In this document: one piece after another, positions 52,976 to 60,091 of the stretch
Position numbering within the stretch: the stretch's first letter is position 1
Layout: each line of letters begins with the position of its first letter
Source: JBBQWR01 sp038210495
GTDB taxonomy: Bacteria > Planctomycetota > Planctomycetia > Pirellulales > DATAWG01
Direction of reading: 5' to 3'
Length of the DNA stretch: 64,000 bases
NCBI GenBank assembly: GCA_038210495.1
Contig: JBBQWR010000016.1
Coordinates: 39,209-103,208, forward strand
Position numbers and translations under genes: made by a program
The notes under the pieces: generated by a model
The model's input: the letters and a program-made list of their open reading frames with translations, nothing else
Databases searched by the model: none
Told to the model about the DNA's origin: nothing

Positions 52976-53358
52976 GCCGCTTCACGCCCACGGCCGGTGG
53001 TATTAATCGAGACGCCCTGCTGTTCGAGGCCGGCCGCGCCTCAGTACATCCGAGTCGGGGCTGGAAGGTGTTGGCCACGGCACTCGTGGCGACTCAAGCG
53101 TTGTCGCTGGCATTGATGTTGCCGCATTTTGCCGTCGATCGCCCCCGCGGCTTGCCGCCCACCGAATTCGTTGCGGCGCCCAGCACAGGCCACGAGCCAA
53201 CGGCGACACTGGCCTCGCCAGACCCGCGATTTTGGTCGGCGCATCTAACACTCCAGCAACTCGATCGAGTGGAACGCTCTAGCGACGACACGACGTTCAT
53301 CGACTCCGTGCCACGCTCGGGCTCAATTTCGCCGCGGTCGACGACGCTTATGAACTAA
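52948..53358 (+). CDS. Probable anti-sigma factor, single-helix membrane protein
   Basis: A 136-residue protein. A cytosolic N-terminus of about 45 residues (PDEIIDRLSRFTPTAGGINR) precedes one hydrophobic helix (VLATALVATQALSLALMLPH) and an extracytoplasmic tail of about 65 residues. It overlaps the sigma factor gene by 28 bases in another frame, with GAGGGA before its ATG. Overlap, topology and size fit an anti-sigma factor, but no zinc-binding HxxxCxxC is present, so the assignment rests on layout. Confidence 0.6.
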   Translation: MPDEIIDRLSRFTPTAGGINRDALLFEAGRASVHPSRGWKVLATALVATQALSLALMLPHFAVDRPRGLPPTEFVAAPSTGHEPTATLASPDPRFWSAHLTLQQLDRVERSSDDTTFIDSVPRSGSISPRSTTLMN

Positions 53359-53372
53359 AAAGGAGATACGCC

Positions 53373-54770
53373 ATGACACGAATGATTTTCATTGGCTTCG
53401 CAATCTTTGCATTTCTGCAACCTCGACCGAGTCGCGCGGATGAAGCACCCGGCAACACCGAAACACCGATCGGCCTGACGATCTCGCCGGCGGCCGCGCC
53501 GGTCCCGGCGCTCCGCTACATGCTGCTGCCGGAGCTGAGCGAAATGAATCCGGGCAATCCGGTACAGGGTTATTTGCGCTGCTTCATGGAGCAACAGCGA
53601 TTCTTCTTCGACAAGCAATTCGTCGAGCGTCGCGACAAGTTGCTGACGATGCCGCTGAAGGACTTGCCCGACGCGGACCTCAAGGACTACCAAGGCGGTC
53701 CGCTCACGCAGGTCGATTTGGCCGCTCGGCTCGATACGCCCGACTGGCAGATTTTGCTCGGAATCAAGCGCGACGGAGTCAATCTGCTGCTGCCCGATTT
53801 GCAAAGCGTGCGGGGTTTGGCCACGGCCCTCAAGGTGCGGTTTCGCGGCGAAGTGGCGCACAAAAAATTCGACGCCGCCCTTCATACCGCGCAGACGATG
53901 TTCGCGCTCAGCCGGCATCTGAGCATTCATCCGACGCTGATCGGTGATTTGGTGGGGATCGCCGTCGCCAACACGGCCATCGGCCCGATCGAAGAGCTCA
54001 TCGAGCAGCCGGGCAGCCCGAATCTGTATTGGGCTCTGACGGCGCTGCCTCGCCCGCTGGTATCGCTCGACGCGGGGTTGCAAGGCGAGCGCGTGATGAT
54101 GTCGGTCGAGCTGCGCGATCTGGACGACGCCCACCCAATGAGCCCAGACCAACTCGAGCGTCTATTGGCGCACGTCGATCAAATCGTCCGCGTGGAAGGA
54201 ATGCTGAAATCCGAATCAGGCTTTCGGCCGTGGCTGGCCGAACGATGCAAGGACAAGGACTCGATCCAAGCCGCGCGGGGCCGGCTGACGGAATATGGAC
54301 TCAAGCAGGATCAACTCGAAAAATTTCCGCCGGAGCAGATACTGATGCTCGATGAAAAGCGTGAGTTCGAGATTCGCCGCGACGACCTGATGAAGCTGAT
54401 GAATCTGTCCGAAACGCAGATCGCGTTACTCGGAGGAGGGGAATATCGATCCGGCCCCAGGCGAGCGCTGTTCGCCGATGCTTTTATGCCCGCCTATATT
54501 CACGTTCGTCAAACGCAGTCGCGTCTCGAACAACGGTTGGCCCTTTTGCGGTGCGTCGAGGCTTTGCGACTGCACGCCGCAGCTCACGACGGAAAGCTAC
54601 CAGCGAAGCTGGGCGACCTGGCCGTGCCACTGCCGGACGACCCATTCACGAGCAAGGCGTTCCAATACGAGCTAACCGGCGGCGTCGCCCATCTCCGCGG
54701 CAGCCCGGCGAAGGGAAAGGAAAAAGACCCGGCCTACAACGTGCATTACCTGCTGAGCATGAGAAAGTGA
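53373..54770 (+). CDS. Secreted planctomycete protein after the sigma/anti-sigma pair
   Basis: A 465-residue exported protein with signal peptide (IFIGFAIFAFLQPRPSRA). The body is mostly helical. The end carries ALRLHAAAHDGKLPAKLGDL, VPLPDDPFTSKAFQYELTGG and AHLRGSPAKGKEKDPAYNVHY, a block I associate with a recurrent family of planctomycete secreted proteins of unknown function. It starts 14 bases after the anti-sigma gene with AAAAAGGAG ahead, so all three are one operon. It could be under control of the ECF factor or be its sensory partner. Confidence 0.7.
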   Translation: MTRMIFIGFAIFAFLQPRPSRADEAPGNTETPIGLTISPAAAPVPALRYMLLPELSEMNPGNPVQGYLRCFMEQQRFFFDKQFVERRDKLLTMPLKDLPDADLKDYQGGPLTQVDLAARLDTPDWQILLGIKRDGVNLLLPDLQSVRGLATALKVRFRGEVAHKKFDAALHTAQTMFALSRHLSIHPTLIGDLVGIAVANTAIGPIEELIEQPGSPNLYWALTALPRPLVSLDAGLQGERVMMSVELRDLDDAHPMSPDQLERLLAHVDQIVRVEGMLKSESGFRPWLAERCKDKDSIQAARGRLTEYGLKQDQLEKFPPEQILMLDEKREFEIRRDDLMKLMNLSETQIALLGGGEYRSGPRRALFADAFMPAYIHVRQTQSRLEQRLALLRCVEALRLHAAAHDGKLPAKLGDLAVPLPDDPFTSKAFQYELTGGVAHLRGSPAKGKEKDPAYNVHYLLSMRK

Positions 54771-54830
54771 CGTTGCATCGAGTGACGGATCGAGATACCC
54801 GCGAAGTTAACTATGTAGCGGAATGAAAAG

Positions 54831-54916
54831 GGCCAGTTGCTCCTGGGCATGGGAGTTGGGAAAGTTCAAGTGTGTGAACGAACGTTTCCCAAACCTTTTT
54901 TCCAGGAGCACTGGCC
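54831..54916 (+). promoter_or_regulatory. Long hairpin that covers the transposase ribosome-binding site
   Basis: GGCCAGTTGCTCCTGG at 54831-54846 pairs with CCAGGAGCACTGGCC at 54902-54916 with a single bulge; the inner part pairs GTTGGGAAA at 54855 with TTTCCCAAAC ending at 54894. The AGGAG ribosome-binding site at 54904-54908 lies in the outer stem and the ATG follows at once. Confidence 0.7.
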
Positions 54917-56032
54917 ATGGCTCAGCCTATCATGGTGGGTTGCGATTTGCACGATCAGACGATGCTATTGAAGATTGCCCAAGGTCGGGATAAAGCGCAG
55001 ACGTTGTCGGTGAAGAACACAGCCGAAGGACGACGACAAATGATCGCCAAGCTCAAAGGTTTTGCCGGCGGCGCCCAGATCATCTTTGTCTACGAAGCCT
55101 CGGGACAGGGGTTTGGGCTGTACGACGAATTGACCGACGCCGGAATCACCTGCTTCGTGTTGGCGCCGACGAAGATCGTTCGGTCCACGCAGCAAAAGCG
55201 GCAGAAGACCGATGAGAAGGACGCCGAGGATTTGCTGGAGCTGCTGCGGGCTCGCGTGTTGGCGGGCAATCGTTTGCCGAAAGTCTGGATTCCGGACCTG
55301 CAGACTCGCGACGATCGGGAATCGGTGCGAACGCGGCTGGATGTGGCCGATAAATTGACGGCCGTGAAAACGCAAATCAAAGGGCTGTTGAAGCGGCACG
55401 GACTGACGCGTCCGGGGGACACAGGCAAAAGCTGGACGCGGCGATTCGAGGCCTGGCTCAAATGCGTAAGCGAACAGCCCGAGCTGGGCGCCGGAATGCG
55501 GGCGGCGCTGGCCAGCTCGTTGCGTCAGGCGAAGGCGTTGGACCAAGAACTGGAGCATTTGGATCACGCGTTGACTGAGTTGGTGGCCGCGCCTCATTAT
55601 GCGTCCGCCGTGGCCGGGTTGATCAAGCTCCAAGGGGTTGGCGTGCTGACGGCGCTGGTGTTCCTGGCGGAGGTGGGTGATTTGGGTCGGTTCGAGAATC
55701 GCCGGCAGATCGGGGCTTACTTGGGCTTGGCGCCCAGCAGTCACGAGAGTGGGCAGTGCGGCGATCGGAAGGGACACATCACGCGGCAAGGGCCAGCGCG
55801 CGTGCGGCGAGTACTGTGCCAGGCCACTTGGGCACGGATCCGCACCGAGAGTTCCGCCCGAGTCGCCTATCAACGGATCGCGGAAAAGAACCCCAAGAAA
55901 AAGAAGGTGGCGGTCGTGGCGGCCATGCGCCGATTGGCGGTGTTGATGTGGCATCGAGGCCGGGAAGGCGGAGGCGGCCCGACGTCCAATCCGGTGGTTC
56001 GCCGGGAAGCCTGCTACGCTCCAGCTGGGTAA
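54917..56032 (+). CDS. IS110-family transposase (DEDD recombinase)
   Basis: A 371-residue transposase. The RuvC-like N-terminal domain has Asp10 in VGCDLHDQT, Glu60 in FVYEASGQG and the Asp cluster at 99, 102 and 105 in KTDEKDAEDL. A coiled-coil linker follows, then the Transposase_20 domain (GLIKLQGVGVLTALVFLAEV, IGAYLGLAP) and Ser278 in SSHESGQ, the probable serine of the strand exchange. The end is basic. IS110 enzymes are guided in target and donor choice by an RNA made from a non-coding end of the element. The ATG lies within a hairpin that hides the ribosome-binding site. The gene is intact, so the element may be active. Confidence 0.92.
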   Translation: MAQPIMVGCDLHDQTMLLKIAQGRDKAQTLSVKNTAEGRRQMIAKLKGFAGGAQIIFVYEASGQGFGLYDELTDAGITCFVLAPTKIVRSTQQKRQKTDEKDAEDLLELLRARVLAGNRLPKVWIPDLQTRDDRESVRTRLDVADKLTAVKTQIKGLLKRHGLTRPGDTGKSWTRRFEAWLKCVSEQPELGAGMRAALASSLRQAKALDQELEHLDHALTELVAAPHYASAVAGLIKLQGVGVLTALVFLAEVGDLGRFENRRQIGAYLGLAPSSHESGQCGDRKGHITRQGPARVRRVLCQATWARIRTESSARVAYQRIAEKNPKKKKVAVVAAMRRLAVLMWHRGREGGGGPTSNPVVRREACYAPAG

Positions 56033-56312
56033 GGGCTTGCGCTCCGCAGGCTTCCGGCTGGCGCCTCGTTGATCGTAAAAGCGGTTCAAGGGTTGATTCA
56101 AGTGGTTGACCAGGAGATTTGAACGTTGGTGCTCGACCCGGGAACGCGACTGGTAGCGTCTGGGGCTAATCGCCCGTCGCGAAGTTTAGTCCGTTCCCAT
56201 TTTTGCGTAGAGTCAAATAGTCTCCGCACCAGCGGACGACTGAATAGCAGACTGCACGACATCAACTCCCCGTTCCCACCCCAGCAACGCCCTTGACAAA
56301 CTAGCTACATAG
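56033..56312 (+). other. Long non-coding right end of the IS110 element
   Basis: No open frame of interest. At 280 bases it is long enough for a guide RNA gene and includes TTGACA near the end. I cannot fold it by eye with confidence; GGGCTTGCGCTCCGCAGGC at its start and CGCCCGTCGCGAAGTTTAG inside have local hairpins. Confidence 0.4.
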
Positions 56313-56314
56313 CA

Positions 56315-56476
56315 GGCGCAAAGAGCGCGAAGGACGAGGAATTTAGACAGGATTAACAAGATTCACAAGATTTTGTCACGACGGCGGCGTGGCCGCCGAG
56401 TCTTCATTTAATCCTGAAAATCCTGTTAATCCTGTCTACCTTCCTGCCTTCGTCCTCATCCTTTGCGCTCTGCGCG
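56315..56476. repeat. MITE-like inverted repeat, family H
   Basis: The core pairs TTAGACAGGATTAACAAGAT at 56343 with AATCCTGTTAATCCTGTC ending near 56436; outer arms GCGCAAAGAGCGCGAAGGAC and CTTCGTCCTCATCCTTTGCG also match imperfectly. This AATCCTGAAAATCCTG repeat type is known from many genomes. It starts two bases after the proposed IS110 right end. Confidence 0.7.
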
Positions 56477-56498
56477 TCTCTGCGGTAAAAAAGGACTT

Positions 56499-57713
56499 TT
56501 AGAAACTCCGCGGAGTCACTCGGGCTTGCACGCGCGAGGGTAGCGATTGGATTCGCAAGAAGCCCTCGGCGTCGGTCTGGTTGTACGAGCCGCCCGCTTC
56601 CATGCTGGCGATGCCCGCGTCGTACAGGCTATTGGGGCTTTCGCGCGAGGCGACCGCGATGTTGCCCTTGTACAGTTCGAGCGTCACTTGGCCGGTCACG
56701 GGTCGCTGCGCATCGCGGATGAACGCCAGCAGGGCGTCCATCTTGGCGGTGTACCAAAATCCGTAGTAAACCATTTCGGCGACTTCCGGCGCCAACCGGT
56801 CCCGAAGGTGCGTGAGGTCGCGATCGAGCGTGAGTTGCTCGATCACCGCATGGGCGGCGTACAGGATCGTCATGCCCGGGGCCTCGTACACGCCACGGCT
56901 CTTCATCCCGACGAAGCGGTTCTCGACCATGTCGATCCGCCCCACGCCGTTGCGGCCGCCGATCGAGTTGAGCTCCTGAACCATCTGCAACGCCGAGCGC
57001 GGTTTGCCGTTCAGTGAAACGGGCACGCCCGACTGAAACCCGATCGTGACCGATTCGATATTGTCTGGCGCCTGCCGCGGCGAGACACTCATGCCGAAGT
57101 CGACGAGAGCCACGCCGTTGACCGTCAGTTCTTCGAGCTGGCCGGCTTCATAGCTAATGTGCAGACAGTTCTCGTCCGAGCTATAGGGTTTCGAGATCGA
57201 TGCCTTGACCGGTATTTTTTTCGCGTCGCAATAGTCGATCATCTCGCGGCGGCCGGGAAACAACTTGCGAAATTTTTCGATTCTCCACGGAGCGATTACG
57301 CGGACGCTTGGATCGAGCGCCTCGGCCGCCAATTGGAACCGGCATTGATCGTTCCCCTTGCCGGTGGCGCCGTGTGCATAGGCGTCGGCCTTCACCTCTC
57401 GCGCGACCTGGAGACAGACTTTGGAAATCAGCGGCCGGGCGATCGACGTGCCCAGCAGGTACGAACCCTCGTACTTGGCTTGCCACTGAAGCACCGGGAA
57501 CGCGAAGTCGCGGCACAACTCCTCTTGCACATCGACAATCCTCGCCGACACAGCCCCGCACTGCCGGGCCTTCGCCATCGTGGCCGCGCGATCTTCGCAA
57601 GGTTGCCCTAGATCGACATAGACCGCATGGACGTCGTAGCCCTCATCCTTGAGCCAGCCGAGAATGACCGACGTGTCCAAACCGCCGGAGTACGCTAACA
57701 CACAACTTGCCAT
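56499..57713 (-). CDS. argG: Argininosuccinate synthase
   Basis: A 404-residue ATP-dependent enzyme that joins citrulline and aspartate in arginine synthesis. The PP-loop is AYSGGLDTSVILGWL at residues 7-21, followed by VYVDLGQPCED. Typical segments are AYAHGATGKGNDQCRFQLAA, the citrulline/aspartate-binding YSSDENCLHISYEAGQ and GRNGVGRIDMVENRFVGMKS. Length is normal. ATG 57713 is the family start; the longer frame is not conserved. No argH or other arg gene is adjacent. Confidence 0.96.
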   Translation of the reverse strand: MASCVLAYSGGLDTSVILGWLKDEGYDVHAVYVDLGQPCEDRAATMAKARQCGAVSARIVDVQEELCRDFAFPVLQWQAKYEGSYLLGTSIARPLISKVCLQVAREVKADAYAHGATGKGNDQCRFQLAAEALDPSVRVIAPWRIEKFRKLFPGRREMIDYCDAKKIPVKASISKPYSSDENCLHISYEAGQLEELTVNGVALVDFGMSVSPRQAPDNIESVTIGFQSGVPVSLNGKPRSALQMVQELNSIGGRNGVGRIDMVENRFVGMKSRGVYEAPGMTILYAAHAVIEQLTLDRDLTHLRDRLAPEVAEMVYYGFWYTAKMDALLAFIRDAQRPVTGQVTLELYKGNIAVASRESPNSLYDAGIASMEAGGSYNQTDAEGFLRIQSLPSRVQARVTPRSF

Positions 57714-57988
57714 GAACGGGAATCCCCAAACTAATGAACGAGCGGAGTCGTGAAACGGTCGAACTGCGCTGCCGCTATCGTAGCAGGCCGGCGCCGTATT
57801 GCGACAGATGGCGGGATTGTCGAAGCCGTGCGAGTTCATTGAAGGATCGAGCCGCCGAATCAGGGAAGTCGGATCGATGATGATGCGTTGTGATAGCAGG
57901 CCGATTCGACCGATCGCCGGGCAAATGCTAAGCTGAGGTTCCTCTCCTGCCCTACCCGCCAATCGCGGTTTCGCCGCCCTTGATCAAC
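57714..57988. other. Divergent gap between argG and the thioesterase gene
   Basis: No gene or repeat is recognised. It must contain promoters for both directions. Confidence 0.4.
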
Positions 57989-58384
57989 ATGCTAACCCAG
58001 CACGATTTGCAGATTCGCGTTCGATACCAAGAAACCGACGCCATGGGACGTCTGCACCATGCGAATTACTTGACCTATTTCGAGCTAGGTCGCACCGAAA
58101 TGCTTCGCGCCTCGGGATTCAGTTACCGGCAGGTCGAGGAGCAGGGACTGTTTTTGGTCGTCTCGGAAATGACCTGCCGGTATCACGGGCCGGCCAACTA
58201 CGACGATCTGCTGACGTTGCGGACGACGGTACTATCGGCCCGGGGCGCGCGGATCGAGCACGAGTATCAACTCTTCCGAGGCACGGAGCGGTTGGCCACC
58301 GGCCGGAGCACCGTGGCTTGCGTGGATAAACAGGGAAACGTCAAGCGATTGCCCGACTGGCTGCGGATGAAGGGCGATACCTAG
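57989..58384 (+). CDS. YbgC/4HBT-type acyl-CoA thioesterase
   Basis: A 131-residue single hot-dog domain. The signature is VRYQETDAMGRLHHANYLTY with catalytic Asp in ETDAMG, followed by FELGRTEMLRASG and the strand EMTCRYHGPANYDDLLTLRT. Members hydrolyse short acyl-CoAs; in some bacteria they belong to the Tol-Pal set, but no tol genes are here. I chose ATG 57989 over TTG 57980. It precedes the threonine aldolase gene by 63 bases and may be co-transcribed. Confidence 0.9.
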   Translation: MLTQHDLQIRVRYQETDAMGRLHHANYLTYFELGRTEMLRASGFSYRQVEEQGLFLVVSEMTCRYHGPANYDDLLTLRTTVLSARGARIEHEYQLFRGTERLATGRSTVACVDKQGNVKRLPDWLRMKGDT

Positions 58385-58447
58385 CCCCCGGCCGGCGGCA
58401 ACGCGCGTTCGTCGGCAAGCTCCGATCCCTTTGAGCCCCATACCACC

Positions 58448-59491
58448 ATGCCAAAAACAATCCTCGAATTTCGCAGCGACACGTTCACCAAGCCGACGCC
58501 CGCGATGCGAGCGGCGATGGCCGCTGCCGAGGTCGGCGACGATGTGTTCGACGAAGACCCCACGATCCACGAACTCCAGCGGCGGACCGCCGGATTGCTG
58601 GGAAAAGACGCGGCCCTGTATGTTCCCTCGGGCAGCATGTCCAATCAGATCGGCGTCCGCGTGCATTGCGGGCCGGGGGACGAATTCATTTGCGACATCG
58701 GTTGCCACATTTACAATTACGAACAGGCCGCTTTTGCCCAGCTCAGCGGAGTGGCCACGCGTACGGTGGAAGGGGAATACGGCGTGATGCGGCTGGAGCA
58801 ACTCCAGGGGCTGATCCGTCCGGACAACGAGCATCAGGTTCGCACCAAGCTCGTTTGCCTTGAGAATACGCACAATCGCGGCGCGGGCCGGATTCAGCCC
58901 TACGATCGGGTCGTCGAGATTTGCACATGGGCCCACCAAAACGGGCTGGCGACCCACTTGGATGGCGCCCGGCTGTTCAACGCCATGGTCGCGACGGGCA
59001 TCCCGGCCGCCGACTGGGCGAAGCATTTCGATACGGTGAGTGTCTGCTTCAGCAAGGGGTTGGGGGCGCCGGTCGGCTCGGCGCTCGCCGGGCCGCGAGA
59101 TTCGATCGCCAAAGCCCGCCGGCATCGCAAGCTGTTCGGCGGCGCGATGCGGCAGGCCGGCATCATTGCCGCCGGGGCCTTGTACGCCCTCGACCATCAC
59201 ATCGACCGATTGGCCGAGGATCACGAAAACGCGCGACGACTTGCCGCCGCGATCCGTGAGATCGATGGCCTTCAGCTCCGGCCCGAAACGATCGACACCA
59301 ACATCGTCATCTTTCAAGTTGCAAAGCACCCGGGCGGGGCGGCTGACTTCGTCGCGAGGCTCAAGGACGCGGGCCTGCTGATGCTGGCCGTGAGCGCGGA
59401 CATGGTGCGCGCGGTGACGCATTTGGACGTCGGCCGTAACGACGTCGATCGGGCCGGCGCGATCTTGCGAAGTGTCGCACAAAGCGCGTAG
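58448..59491 (+). CDS. Low-specificity threonine aldolase
   Basis: A 347-residue PLP enzyme that splits L-threonine or allo-threonine to glycine and acetaldehyde. It opens EFRSDTFTKPTPAMRAAMAA and GDDVFDEDPTIHELQ, the family N-terminus. The PLP Lys203 is in VCFSKGLGAPVGSALAGP, and the cofactor Asp is in THLDGARLFNA. The end contains DTNIVIFQV. Length is normal. The upstream thioesterase has the same direction. Confidence 0.92.
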   Translation: MPKTILEFRSDTFTKPTPAMRAAMAAAEVGDDVFDEDPTIHELQRRTAGLLGKDAALYVPSGSMSNQIGVRVHCGPGDEFICDIGCHIYNYEQAAFAQLSGVATRTVEGEYGVMRLEQLQGLIRPDNEHQVRTKLVCLENTHNRGAGRIQPYDRVVEICTWAHQNGLATHLDGARLFNAMVATGIPAADWAKHFDTVSVCFSKGLGAPVGSALAGPRDSIAKARRHRKLFGGAMRQAGIIAAGALYALDHHIDRLAEDHENARRLAAAIREIDGLQLRPETIDTNIVIFQVAKHPGGAADFVARLKDAGLLMLAVSADMVRAVTHLDVGRNDVDRAGAILRSVAQSA

Positions 59492-59649
59492 CTCGTCGCC
59501 GACGCGGGTTACGACGAAATCGGGCCCCGCTTCCCGTCGGTTTCGCTATTTCTGCTTTCCGGGCCGTAGAATAGAGTAACCGCCACCGCAATTCGCTAGC
59601 CGCGGCAGGGCTTGCAAGACGGCTATTCGTTCACAGGAGGAAACAAGGC

Positions 59650-59862
59650 ATGCGTCGCTCTCACGGATTTGGATTGTTCCTGATTTTAATCTTGATCATC
59701 GGCTTTGGTATCTATCGGGGTTGGTTCAGCGTCGATCAGGACAAGCTGAAACAAGATGTCGATCCGGCCGTGCAGAAGGCCAAGGAAATCGGCGGAGAAC
59801 TCAAGGATAAGATCAACGAAAATCTCAACAAACCGAAACCGGTCGAAAGCACGAAGAAGTAG
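59650..59862 (+). CDS. Small single-helix membrane protein
   Basis: A 70-residue protein. One hydrophobic helix, GLFLILILIIGFGIYRGW, follows a basic start (RRSH), so the C-terminus probably lies outside. The rest is Lys/Asp/Glu-rich (DKLKQDVDPAVQKAKEIGGE) and helical, resembling a coiled stalk. An excellent AGGAGG stands before the ATG. I recognise no family. Confidence 0.75.
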   Translation: MRRSHGFGLFLILILIIGFGIYRGWFSVDQDKLKQDVDPAVQKAKEIGGELKDKINENLNKPKPVESTKK

Positions 59863-59872
59863 AGTGACCCAC

Positions 59873-59908
59873 TCGGGAGCAGATCGGCTTATTGCCTCCA
59901 GCCCCGGC
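59873..59908 (+). repeat. REP-like hairpin, family A, degenerate copy 5
   Basis: The right half GCCTCCAGCCCCGG is intact; the left arm has decayed. It lies just after the small membrane protein gene. Confidence 0.5.
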
Positions 59909-60091
59909 CACCCGACGCGCGCATTGAGTTTTCTCAGACCGCCACTGAGTTTATTAATTTGCGGGCGGCTACCGCAATTCGGTTGACGACCGAATTTTGG
60001 CAAATGACAATGGTCATTTTGAATGCCGCGTCTCGTCGTCAAAGTGACGAAGATGTTCGCGGCGCCGGGAACCTACGGCAAAGGACCTATC

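Larger units (their letters stand above)
54811..56312 (+). mobile_element. IS110-family insertion sequence (IS1111-like layout)
   Basis: It encodes a complete DEDD transposase. CTATGTAGC at 54811-54819 is repeated in inverted orientation as GCTACATAG at 56304-56312, giving a 9-base inverted pair at the proposed ends. AACTA is repeated at 54809-54813 and 56299-56303, so the ends could also be placed a few bases differently. No target duplication is seen, as expected for this family. The left non-coding end is about 106 bases and the right about 280. TTGACA at 56293-56298 near the right end would face TATGTA at the left end in a circular form, with about 15-17 bases between. Confidence 0.7.
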
